Part shown: positions 53,006 to 59,478 of the stretch, piece by piece
Layout: each line of letters starts with the position of its first letter
Numbering within the stretch: the first letter of the stretch is position 1
Assembly (NCBI GenBank): GCA_050633365.1
Contig: JBOEGJ010000040.1
Coordinates: forward strand, 44,633 to 108,632
Source: Pseudomaricurvus sp050633365
GTDB lineage: Bacteria; Pseudomonadota; Gammaproteobacteria; Pseudomonadales; Cellvibrionaceae
Direction: 5' to 3'
Length of the DNA: 64,000 bases
The notes under the pieces: generated by a model
What the model was told of the DNA's origin: nothing
The model's input: the letters and a program-made list of their open reading frames with translations, nothing else
The model's database searches: none
Program-made: the position numbers and the translations under genes

Positions 53006-53136
53006 TCTTCTTCCCTCTGATACTTTTTGCGGATGATATCTATTTGCACGGAAACGGGGACGCCGATTACTATTGCGGTGACGTAAAGAACGGTCCATAC
53101 GGTTAAGAAGGGACGGAATATTAGTTCGAGTTTCAT
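52999..53136 (-). CDS. small membrane protein
   Basis: A 45-residue frame (MKLELIFRPFLTVWT...REEEC) with one hydrophobic helix (residues 10-30) and a charged C-terminus. Its ATG overlaps the upstream TGA (ATGA), and its end overlaps the next ATG, so it is tightly coupled between two paralogous zinc-ribbon genes. Confidence 0.65.
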   Translation of the reverse strand: MKLELIFRPFLTVWTVLYVTAIVIGVPVSVQIDIIRKKYQREEEC

Positions 53137-53567
53137 CGTTTCGGGGTATAGGTTATGGGTTCAGGGAGATCGAGTATCGGGGTAACTACGCCTCGGTTTA
53201 ACCAACAGATGGAGTCGATATAGATTTCCTGTTCTTGGTTGTCGGGGTAGGCGTCTGTATTAGTGTCGATATTGCGTAGGACACGGTGGAGTAAGTCTTT
53301 AACCGCTCGCTCTGTTGAATGGGCATGGACCAGGGTTGTTCTTCGTGGCTGCATGGATACGTGGTACACGAAAGTGAAGTCGACGGCTATGTCGTGCTTC
53401 TTAGGTGCTACGTCGTGCCCGTCTCCGCAATTGGTGCAGTAGACATCGCCTCCTACTTCGAGCTCTACCCATTCACGGGTTGTGGGCGAGGGTTCGGTTA
53501 CCGAATTGCTATCACGTATGGTGTCCCATTGGCCGCAGCCTTCACAGCTATCGATTTCTACTATCAT
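53133..53567 (-). CDS. zinc-ribbon protein, paralogue B
   Basis: A 144-residue protein with CEGCGQW and YCTNCGDG, then a beta-rich region and DSICWLNRGVV...LDLPEP, matching paralogue A in domain order and length. Start at ATG 53567 overlaps the upstream TAA. Confidence 0.72.
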   Translation of the reverse strand: MIVEIDSCEGCGQWDTIRDSNSVTEPSPTTREWVELEVGGDVYCTNCGDGHDVAPKKHDIAVDFTFVYHVSMQPRRTTLVHAHSTERAVKDLLHRVLRNIDTNTDAYPDNQEQEIYIDSICWLNRGVVTPILDLPEPITYTPKR

Positions 53568-53728
53568 TATCCTTTCGTCCTAAATGTCCAGTGGTTCTTG
53601 GTTGCGATCCAACGTTGGTCGAAGCAGTCGCGGTACTCGTATACCTGTTCGCCGGCTATCGGGTCGTAGAAGAGGGCGGCGCCGCGTTTCATTGTCAGTT
53701 TCGATTTGAGCCAGTTAATTAGGGGCAT
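53567..53728 (-). CDS. small hypothetical protein
   Basis: A 53-residue frame (MPLINWLKSKLTMKRG...TFRTKG) starting at ATG 53728 within the end of the upstream gene. It is basic with aromatic residues. The TAATG overlap at 53567 supports it. Confidence 0.62.
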   Translation of the reverse strand: MPLINWLKSKLTMKRGAALFYDPIAGEQVYEYRDCFDQRWIATKNHWTFRTKG

Positions 53729-54116
53729 TTTCTGCAAGTTCCTTTAGTGCTTTATCTAGCGCACGGGATAGCCAGCGGATACGTTCTTTTGCTGCTGTCA
53801 GGTACACGATAGGAGGTCTGGCTTTGCCCGCGATAAGGTCTTCCACACTAGGCGGATGGTTACCGTGAAGAAATACGGCGTTAGCAAGTGCGTCGTCAGT
53901 CATGTCGCCCAACGCCAATTCGGAGCGCTCGCAACTATAAGTGGCGCCGTGCGGGTCAGGCTCGCCATTTTCTCGCCATTCTGCTGAAGGAGTTATCTGG
54001 CTTAATAGCCCCTCAATTGTATCGGCGGCTTCGCCCATCCACGCCTCGATACTTGAGTTCGGGAAGTCGTCTGCGGTCGTTTCCGATATGATCCGCAGTT
54101 TGGTTACTATGTCCAT
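53715..54116 (-). CDS. small phage protein, unknown function
   Basis: A 133-residue protein with the segments LGDMTDDALANAVFLHGN and VYLTAAKERIRWLSRALDKAL, a pattern I associate with common phage hypothetical proteins. I chose ATG 54116 (MDIVTKLR), which overlaps the TAA of the preceding short frame. Confidence 0.68.
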   Translation of the reverse strand: MDIVTKLRIISETTADDFPNSSIEAWMGEAADTIEGLLSQITPSAEWRENGEPDPHGATYSCERSELALGDMTDDALANAVFLHGNHPPSVEDLIAGKARPPIVYLTAAKERIRWLSRALDKALKELAENAPN

Positions 54117-54229
54117 TACCAATCTCCTTCGTTAAATTCTTCAGGGCCTCGCACCCTAGTCGGAAGTCCATAGTCTGGGTATTTAATCTTCATGGATGAC
54201 AAGCCCGCGAATGCGCAGACTAGAACCAA
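54116..54229 (-). CDS. possible short membrane peptide
   Basis: A 37-residue frame with TTG start at 54229 and GAGG 5 bases before it. It encodes a hydrophobic N-terminus (MVLVCAFAGLSS) and a polar tail ending EEFNEGDW. It ends in TAATG with the next gene. Expression is uncertain. Confidence 0.4.
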   Translation of the reverse strand: MVLVCAFAGLSSMKIKYPDYGLPTRVRGPEEFNEGDW

Positions 54230-54473
54230 CCAAGCCTCAAGGAACCCTTGTCACTTCTAATTTCTGTAAAACCTGTAATGGGTGAGGGCGTCGCACCCTC
54301 ATCGGTTACCAGTAGTTTTTACAAGCCACGTTACTTGGATGCTTGCCCTAGACCCTGCGCTCTTTGGTTGATCGGGGCAGATCAATTACACCCAAATCAC
54401 GGAATTGAACCGCCTGAGCTTCACTAGGGAGTAGATAACGCCTTGTGTAGCTCGGGCGTTATCCAAAACTATT
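54230..54473. other. structured stretch without a clear gene
   Basis: This 244-base gap has several inverted repeats: GAGGG/CCCTC near 54285-54301, TTGATC-TGCCCC-GATCAA (minus strand, near 54370-54390) extended by TTTGG/CCAAA, outer arms CCCTAG/CTAGGG near 54346-54428, and GATAACGCC/GGCGTTATC at 54435-54461. It might encode a structured leader or small RNA read leftward. No T-run marks it as a terminator. Confidence 0.4.
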
Positions 54474-54650
54474 CTAGTTTTGTACTTCTCTCACAATTGA
54501 CCCCGGCTCAAGGTCCGGGGTCAGGGTTTGTAGTAACAAGCGGATCAACTCTTCACGCTCGTTATCTTTAATTCTCAAAATGTCCATTCGGCCACGGGGC
54601 CTTTTTACCAATATGCAAGCGCCATCTACTGTACGTTGTACTGCGATCAT
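54474..54650 (-). CDS. small hypothetical protein behind triple operator
   Basis: A 58-residue frame (MIAVQRTVDGACILVKRPRG...REVQN) starts at ATG 54650 with a strong GGGAGG ribosome site 4 bases upstream. Three operator-like palindromes lie within 160 bases upstream. No family recognised; the context suggests it is the first gene of a tightly controlled leftward unit. Confidence 0.6.
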   Translation of the reverse strand: MIAVQRTVDGACILVKRPRGRMDILRIKDNEREELIRLLLQTLTPDLEPGSIVREVQN

Positions 54651-54662
54651 GTGGCCTCCCGA

Positions 54663-54683
54663 ATTATTAGCATTGCTGCTTCC
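54663..54683. promoter_or_regulatory. operator-like palindrome, site 8
   Basis: ATTATTAGC-ATT-GCTGCTTCC, 13 bases upstream of the 58-residue gene; right arm diverged. Confidence 0.65.
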
Positions 54684-54755
54684 CAGACTTTCTACGAATT
54701 CACTTAGTCAAAAACGCGCAGCGGTTTCTATGAAGTCTCGCGGGGCAACAATTCG

Positions 54756-54776
54756 GTTATTAGCGTTGCTTCTATT
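54756..54776. promoter_or_regulatory. operator-like palindrome, site 9
   Basis: GTTATTAGC-GTT-GCTTCTATT, 93 bases from site 8 in the same orientation. Confidence 0.7.
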
Positions 54777-54789
54777 TCGGGGCGGAAGA

Positions 54790-54810
54790 GATATTAGCAA
54801 TGCTTATTGC
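54790..54810. promoter_or_regulatory. operator-like palindrome, site 10
   Basis: GATATTAGC-AAT-GCTTATTGC, 34 bases from site 9. The three sites make the densest cluster in the prophage. Confidence 0.68.
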
Positions 54811-54839
54811 CGTGTGGCAAGGGGTTTTTTGTAGATTCT

Positions 54840-55262
54840 TTAGAGGGTGGGGCGCTGAGAGATGACTTGGCGCCTGATTACGGATACGAGGTCCGTGACA
54901 TCGGTTGTGCCTTTGAAGGCTTTGCTGTGCGGGTAACGGCGGGCTCTATGGAATGCAACCAAGGCCTCTTTTGGCGTCTTCACGTTCTCGATATATTGCC
55001 AGTCCTCGAACCACTCACCGTCGGTCTCCACGAGTGAGCCGCCTAATACTTGGTAGCTATGCTCGCAGTAAGCTGCTTCCTGTCGGCTGAGCTGGTCGAT
55101 CAAGGTGTTATGGTACATTCCAAGTCCGTCTCTTAGGGATTCGGCAGAGGTAATCGGGAGTAAGCCTACCAAGTGGTCTAACACGTCCCGCACATCGTCT
55201 AATGTGTCGTACAGCGGGATTTTATTCCTCCCCAGGCTATGCTGTATTTCGATGGTTGTCAT
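54840..55262 (-). CDS. hypothetical protein
   Basis: A 140-residue protein (MTTIEIQHSLGRNK...). The C-terminal part EALVAFHRARRYPHS recalls small phage proteins, but I cannot name a family. It ends just before the operator cluster. Confidence 0.62.
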   Translation of the reverse strand: MTTIEIQHSLGRNKIPLYDTLDDVRDVLDHLVGLLPITSAESLRDGLGMYHNTLIDQLSRQEAAYCEHSYQVLGGSLVETDGEWFEDWQYIENVKTPKEALVAFHRARRYPHSKAFKGTTDVTDLVSVIRRQVISQRPTL

Positions 55263-55506
55263 AGGTTACCTCCGTGAACTCGACTCCGCAGCGGCGTAGC
55301 CACGAGCGGAAGCGAGTATAAGGAAAGTTGGCGTGATTTTCCACGTAGGCGAGGCGGACGTTCGCATGATAGGTGACGAACACCGCGCCATAAGCCGGAA
55401 GCGTTACGCGGATTGTTTGTAAAATCCCTAGGTAGTCTTCCTCGATATAGGGGATGCCGGCCTCGGTCAAAGATCTGGGGTCGAAGGTTAAATGTTCCAC
55501 GGGCAT
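55237..55506 (-). CDS. hypothetical protein
   Basis: An 89-residue protein (MPVEHLTFDPRSL...) overlapping the next gene by 26 bases. Aromatic-rich, no motif recognised. Confidence 0.6.
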   Translation of the reverse strand: MPVEHLTFDPRSLTEAGIPYIEEDYLGILQTIRVTLPAYGAVFVTYHANVRLAYVENHANFPYTRFRSWLRRCGVEFTEVTYDNHRNTA

Positions 55507-55658
55507 GGTTTTAGGCTCTCCGAATGAGGTGGCGAGTTTTTTGAAAATGTTAGTGAGTACTGACGTGTATAAATATACAGGTACTGGTTTAATGTACAGT
55601 ATGGCTAGGTTGTTAGGTGGGCTGTTTGTACGTTAATTGATCTATGGTTGAGGGTGCT

Positions 55659-55953
55659 GGGACACTAGGGCCAATTACGTGTCCCAGCAAATGGCGACAT
55701 GTTCGCTGCATGTTTGCCGTAGTTTGGGGCTAAAGGCTACAGGATCGGGGATCTGGGCCGCGTGGGACACTGGGACACGCTTTTGATGTTTCCCTTGGGA
55801 AAAGAAACAGCAACATAGTGTTACATCTTTCTCAGATTGGATAGAAGATTATAGTGTCCCACGTGGGCCTTTTCGTCTGTAGCCCTTATGGTACGTGGCC
55901 TGTAGCCGGGACACTAAAACGCTCCTAGTGTCCCAGCGTGTCCCACGTGTCCC
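55659..55953. repeat. nine GTGTCCC heptamers: candidate replication origin or regulator array
   Basis: Copies lie at 55659, 55764, 55772 and 55908 as GGGACAC, and at 55679, 55854, 55928, 55938 and 55947 as GTGTCCC. They fill most of a 477-base gene-free gap (55507-55983) beside an XRE-type gene. Iteron-like clustering suggests an origin bound by an initiator, or an operator array. Confidence 0.6.
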
Positions 55954-55977
55954 AAAGCTTGACTACTCAAGCTTTTT
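55954..55977 (+). terminator. hairpin with T-run at the end of the repeat array
   Basis: A 9-bp stem AAAGCTTGA / TCAAGCTTT with a CTAC loop, then TTATT. It would stop rightward transcription from the array before the XRE-type gene. Confidence 0.6.
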
Positions 55978-55983
55978 ATTTGA

Positions 55984-56364
55984 TCAATGTTCCACGATAT
56001 TGGTGAGTTCTTGGAGGTGTTGGATCAAGGACCTGAAGCTTTCGACGTAGAATAATAACTCCTCGTTCCCTCCATTTATGACCGCAGACTCAAAAGCAGC
56101 GGCTATACCCTCATAGTACCCAGGCCGATTTTCTTTGAGTCTTTGCTGGATGTCCTCCGGCGCCCAAACCCTCTCCTCTGGCCCCGTTTCTATTACGGGG
56201 TCTGAGAATATAGTCCTTAGTTTCACCAAGTTCTGCCCCGTGGGCGTACTGAAGCCGTTTTCCCACTTCTTGACAGTGTTGGGGTGGACCCCGATCACGT
56301 TAGCTAGCGAAGGGCGACTAAGCCCTAGTTTGGAACGATGTAATCTGATGGTGTTGGCTTGCAT
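55984..56364 (-). CDS. XRE-family helix-turn-helix protein
   Basis: The protein has an N-terminal Cro/CI helix-turn-helix (LGLSRPSLANVIGVHPNTVKKWENG) and a helical C-terminus, about 126 residues from ATG 56364. It lies directly downstream of the GTGTCCC array in position and could bind it, as a regulator or replication protein. Confidence 0.78.
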   Translation of the reverse strand: MQANTIRLHRSKLGLSRPSLANVIGVHPNTVKKWENGFSTPTGQNLVKLRTIFSDPVIETGPEERVWAPEDIQQRLKENRPGYYEGIAAAFESAVINGGNEELLFYVESFRSLIQHLQELTNIVEH

Positions 56365-56461
56365 ATGTAACCCCAAAGAAAGCATGGAGCACCCCGAACC
56401 GATAACCCGTAACCCTCATCCGAGGACAAGGGAACGGGGTCGGAGGACGCTGTAGGAAAAC

Positions 56462-56492
56462 AAAAAAAGCCCCTCATCCGGAGATGAGAGGC
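56462..56492 (-). terminator. intrinsic terminator
   Basis: On the minus strand a 10-pair stem with one mismatch around GCCTCTCATC / GATGAGGGGC is followed by seven T. It ends the unit carrying the 227-residue gene. Confidence 0.82.
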
Positions 56493-56505
56493 AAAGGGGC
56501 AGATA

Positions 56506-57189
56506 TTAGGCGGCGATGCGCGCCAGTCGACTGCTGCGGGCTTGGTTCTGACGGACTCGGTACTCTTCTGCTTCATCGGCGAGGCGATTGAGCGCTTCAT
56601 CCAAATCCCAGACCGTCTGCCACTCGTTGGTGAGCGAGTCGACCATGTAGCTGTAGTAGCCGAGCCCTTGGAGCTGGTAATCGGCCCAAGTGGCGGTTTG
56701 CGCGGACTCATAGGCTAGATAGATACCTTGGAGTTCGATGTGGAGCTCTTCCACGGCGGTGCGCAGTGCGGCCAAGCGTTCTAGCGGCTCTTCGATGTGT
56801 CCTAGGACAATGGACAGGGGATCGACGTCACGGGGCGGCATACCGGCACGGCTCTGTGACTCATTCAACGCGGCTTGGTGACGGTTGAAGGCGTCGATCC
56901 CGCCCATTCGTGCCATGCGCTCCTCGGTCTTCTCGCGGTTGCGAATTTCCTTGGACAGGGTGCGTACGCTCTGCTCGACGATGTTGCGGAGCATCATCAT
57001 GGCTGGCCACTGGTCTTCGGGATTCTCCGCTTGGTACACGGACATGAACTGACTCTTGAGCGTATCCAGGCAGTCGGCCCCGAGCAGATGATCAGCGATG
57101 GTGGCGGTCTCTTTGCCGGCCTCGGTCGTAGCACGACGCTGAGAGAGGGCGTTTAGGACGAAATTTAAAACTAGTACTACGTTATTCAT
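56506..57189 (-). CDS. hypothetical protein
   Basis: A 227-residue helical protein starting MNNVVLVLNFVLNAL at ATG 57189 with a GAGGAA ribosome site. The first 15 residues are hydrophobic. The rest is charged and helix-rich, with no recognised domain. Confidence 0.65.
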   Translation of the reverse strand: MNNVVLVLNFVLNALSQRRATTEAGKETATIADHLLGADCLDTLKSQFMSVYQAENPEDQWPAMMMLRNIVEQSVRTLSKEIRNREKTEERMARMGGIDAFNRHQAALNESQSRAGMPPRDVDPLSIVLGHIEEPLERLAALRTAVEELHIELQGIYLAYESAQTATWADYQLQGLGYYSYMVDSLTNEWQTVWDLDEALNRLADEAEEYRVRQNQARSSRLARIAA

Positions 57190-57230
57190 AAGGTATTCCT
57201 CGTTGTTTTGGCGATATTGCCACGAGTTGA

Positions 57231-57258
57231 AGGCCCTCTGTCCGAGGACAGGGGCCAT
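57231..57258. other. intergenic hairpin of a repeated type
   Basis: GGCCC-T-CTGTC / GACAG-G-GGCC arms flank CGAG. Similar hairpins occur at 57524-57552, 56462-56492 and near 56405-56430, each between the small leftward genes. Confidence 0.55.
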
Positions 57259-57261
57259 TGT

Positions 57262-57492
57262 TTATTGTTGTCGATACCACTGACTGGCTTCGTGTACGAA
57301 CTCATCGAGCTCGAGTGGGGCGATGTGCTCCAACCCCTCAGGCAGTGGTGCTTGCGTATTGTGATACAGCGCCTCGGCCCAGTTCCTCGCTTCTTGTTTC
57401 AGTGCCACCCCTTGAGGTGTCGGGCATTGCGCACCCCCTGCGGCTTGTTGATCGGCGAGAGTAAAATCTGTTGTTTTATTGAACTGTTGCAT
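57262..57492 (-). CDS. small hypothetical protein
   Basis: A 76-residue protein starting MQQFNKTTDFTLADQ at ATG 57492 with GGAGGAC upstream. GC-rich hairpins lie on both sides of it. No family recognised. Confidence 0.6.
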   Translation of the reverse strand: MQQFNKTTDFTLADQQAAGGAQCPTPQGVALKQEARNWAEALYHNTQAPLPEGLEHIAPLELDEFVHEASQWYRQQ

Positions 57493-57523
57493 GGTTTGTC
57501 CTCCGATTAAGTTCACAGAGGAA

Positions 57524-57552
57524 AGGCCCTCTGACGGGGGACAGAGGGCCTA
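57524..57552. other. intergenic hairpin of a repeated type
   Basis: Perfect 9-bp arms GGCCCTCTG and CAGAGGGCC around an 8-base loop, in the leader of the 76-residue gene. Confidence 0.55.
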
Positions 57553-57561
57553 GGGGGCGAT

Positions 57562-57744
57562 TTAGTGGACGTGTATCTCGAGCCTCTGACCGAGGTCATT
57601 GAACGGTGTCGTGATGCGTTTATCACTGCATCTCGCATTACTGTCCATGGCTACCTGTATGAGGACAAGGGACCGGGGTCCGTGTTGCTCAGTGATGTTA
57701 CGAATACGTCCTTTGATATCTCGCGTTACTACAGTGACAGACAT
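57562..57744 (-). CDS. small hypothetical protein
   Basis: A 60-residue frame (MSVTVVTRDIKGRIRNIT...) with a TAGGAG ribosome site 8 bases upstream. It would be the rightmost leftward gene. A rightward frame overlaps it but lacks a good ribosome site. Confidence 0.5.
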   Translation of the reverse strand: MSVTVVTRDIKGRIRNITEQHGPRSLVLIQVAMDSNARCSDKRITTPFNDLGQRLEIHVH

Positions 57745-58096
57745 ATCAACTACTCCTACTAAGTGAATTCACAAACAAAGACCCTCTCAAGCTGGTGCGG
57801 GCTAATGGGAGGCAGAGGAGGGAATGCCAGCTGGTATAAAGTCATGATTGAGACGTCTTTGGTCACAGCACGATAGATGGACTTCACATGGTCGCCGCAA
57901 GTCCTAGGGAAAGTGGGGGACCCTACGGGCTTCGGGGGACCCAAACTCTATGGGGGAGAATCGGGATTGGTGGGGACTTAAATAGGGACTCCTAACAACA
58001 CCGCACAGGCATATATTCCTGAAATATTTTTTTTGATTTTTTTCAATATGTATAGAAAAAGCGATTATCTATACGTAAGTGTTTTTCGGTGATCGA
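57745..58096. other. turn-around region with candidate cos/pac repeats
   Basis: This gap separates the leftward and rightward gene blocks. GGGGGACCC occurs at 57915-57923 and 57934-57942, followed by GGGGGAG, GGGGACT and GGGACT up to about 57990, next to an AT-rich stretch. An inverted repeat GTATAGA (58050-58056) / TCTATAC (58068-58074) is also present. The place beside HNH and terminase genes suits a packaging site. A weak leftward frame at 57759-57944 is not supported. Confidence 0.4.
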
Positions 58097-58117
58097 GATA
58101 TTAGCAATAGTTATAAT
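58097..58117. promoter_or_regulatory. operator-like palindrome, site 11, with a rightward -10
   Basis: GATATTAGC-AAT-AGTTATAAT. The right arm contains TATAAT (58112-58117), so it may be a rightward promoter under operator control. No good -35 is seen. Confidence 0.6.
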
Positions 58118-58176
58118 GCAGCATGCATCCAAACCGATTAAGTCAGTTGCGATCCAAGACGTGTTGGAAGACACGT

Positions 58177-58500
58177 ATGCGAAAAATATTTTTGCAGGCG
58201 AGGGCGCGTTCAGCGCAAAAAGATTTGGAGTTTTCAATAACGTTCGAATGGTGCATGGAGCAACTAAGGGAGCAAGACTATCGCTGCCGCCATACGAAAA
58301 TACCTCTCCAATTGCGCGATCCCTTTTCCGGTGACACGGCAAATCCCTGGTCCCCGTCCCTTGACCGCTATCACTCATCCTTCGGCTACACACCAGAAAA
58401 CACTCACCTAGTAAGTTCGATCTATAACTACGCCAAAAACACTTACACCCACGAAGATGTCGTACGTTTCTCGAAAGAACTTTTAAATAATGAAATATAA
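58177..58500 (+). CDS. HNH-like endonuclease near terminase
   Basis: The protein resembles phage HNH nucleases: ARARSAQKDLEFSITFEW, then DYRCRHTKIPL, SLDRYHSSFGYTPEN and SIYNYAKNTYT, which matches the SLDR-x-D-S-x-GY pattern. I chose ATG 58177 with GGAAG 6 bases upstream; an ATG at 58123 would lie at the putative transcription start. HNH proteins next to terminases often assist cleavage at the packaging site. Confidence 0.72.
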   Translation: MRKIFLQARARSAQKDLEFSITFEWCMEQLREQDYRCRHTKIPLQLRDPFSGDTANPWSPSLDRYHSSFGYTPENTHLVSSIYNYAKNTYTHEDVVRFSKELLNNEI

Positions 58501-58531
58501 GCTTTGCTTATATGTGACGTGACGGTATAAT
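58494..58531 (+). promoter_or_regulatory. operator-like palindrome, site 12, overlapping the terminase promoter
   Basis: ATATAAGC-TTT-GCTTATAT is a perfect palindrome (58495-58513). A possible -35 TTGCTT (58504-58509) lies inside it, 16 bases before TATAAT (58526-58531). The terminase small-subunit ATG follows at 58540, almost leaderless. A bound repressor would block this promoter. Confidence 0.72.
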
Positions 58532-58539
58532 TCTTTCTT

Positions 58540-59076
58540 ATGGGAACATTGTTAGCACCGACAGATATCGATTATCTGCACAGTTTGTACCCCGACCTCG
58601 GCATTAAGCCGCTTTCCTCGCAGGAGGAACAAGCCCTCATGTACCACTTCCGTGGTGCAAGTCTCAAAGAAGCCTCCCGCGCTGCCGGTTACAAAACCAC
58701 TCTTACCCTAAAGCGTTTGCTTGCCGATCCTGCCGTGGCCGTGATCCTCGAGTATGTCCGTGATCGTGAATTTACTGACATCCGCGTCACTCGTGATTCC
58801 GTCACGAGCATGTTCATGGAGGCCTACAGTAAGGCGGCCACGGCCGGCGAGATGGTGGCGGCTGCACGGGAATTAGGGAAGCTGCACGGTTTGTACCCGG
58901 ACACTAAGCCAAACACGAGTATTGAGGTGAAGGTCGACGGGCAGGGGACCGAGGTCAGCGTTAAGAAACTAGAGCGTATGAGTGACAACGAGCTACTGAA
59001 GTTGGCTCCCGCGCTGATTAACGAGCTGGCGCCGCCAGAGTTAATTGCGGGGGAATGTGAGGTGGTCGATGAATAG
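58540..59076 (+). CDS. terS: terminase small subunit
   Basis: The 178-residue protein has an N-terminal helix-turn-helix region (GASLKEASRAAGYKTTLTLKR) and the small-terminase segment VTSMFMEAYSKAATAGEMVAAARELGKLHGLY. It recognises phage DNA and feeds it to the large subunit encoded downstream. Confidence 0.88.
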   Translation: MGTLLAPTDIDYLHSLYPDLGIKPLSSQEEQALMYHFRGASLKEASRAAGYKTTLTLKRLLADPAVAVILEYVRDREFTDIRVTRDSVTSMFMEAYSKAATAGEMVAAARELGKLHGLYPDTKPNTSIEVKVDGQGTEVSVKKLERMSDNELLKLAPALINELAPPELIAGECEVVDE

Positions 59077-59094
59077 TACTGAGGGATTTTAAGA

Positions 59095-59478
59095 ATGAAG
59101 GCGACGTTGATGGATGGGACTGTAGTTACACTAACAACAATGGGGGCGTTATCCGGGTTGCGGATACGTTCTGTTGAGCTAGCCCAAGGAGACATAGACC
59201 AGATGCTAGCTATATCTGCGGAGAGACTATATGACCGTCTTAGCCATTTACGTACTCGCTTCCCTCCGGTGCCAACCGGTGGGTTCGAGACGAATTACCA
59301 GGAGCCCCTGTCGCTTGATGTGTTAAGGGCCGCGGCTCCCCGAGCTGACTTCGGTACGCGAGTTGAGACTGTTCCCGAAGCAGTCCCCGCAGATGTAGTC
59401 CTCAAAATGTTTGACGTACTTGAGCGCGCGATCGCTGGCCCTCGTCCGAGTGCGGAGGGAGAGAAACTCGGTGTCTGA
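59095..59478 (+). CDS. hypothetical protein between terminase genes
   Basis: A 127-residue protein (MKATLMDGTVVTLTTMG...) not recognised. Its end overlaps the GTG start of the large terminase gene by 8 bases. Confidence 0.6.
   Translation: MKATLMDGTVVTLTTMGALSGLRIRSVELAQGDIDQMLAISAERLYDRLSHLRTRFPPVPTGGFETNYQEPLSLDVLRAAAPRADFGTRVETVPEAVPADVVLKMFDVLERAIAGPRPSAEGEKLGV

Noticed and set aside
54346..54428. tRNA-like fold on the minus strand
   Set aside because: Outer CCCTAG/CTAGGG arms and a TTCAATT loop recall a tRNA, but no cloverleaf with correct arm lengths or anticodon can be drawn.
54580..54834. Rightward 84-residue open frame across the operator cluster
   Set aside because: It runs through three regulatory palindromes, has no good ribosome site and opposes a better leftward gene.
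57759..57944. 61-residue leftward frame in the turn-around region
   Set aside because: Pro-rich sequence with weak start, overlapping the candidate packaging repeats; composition explains it.
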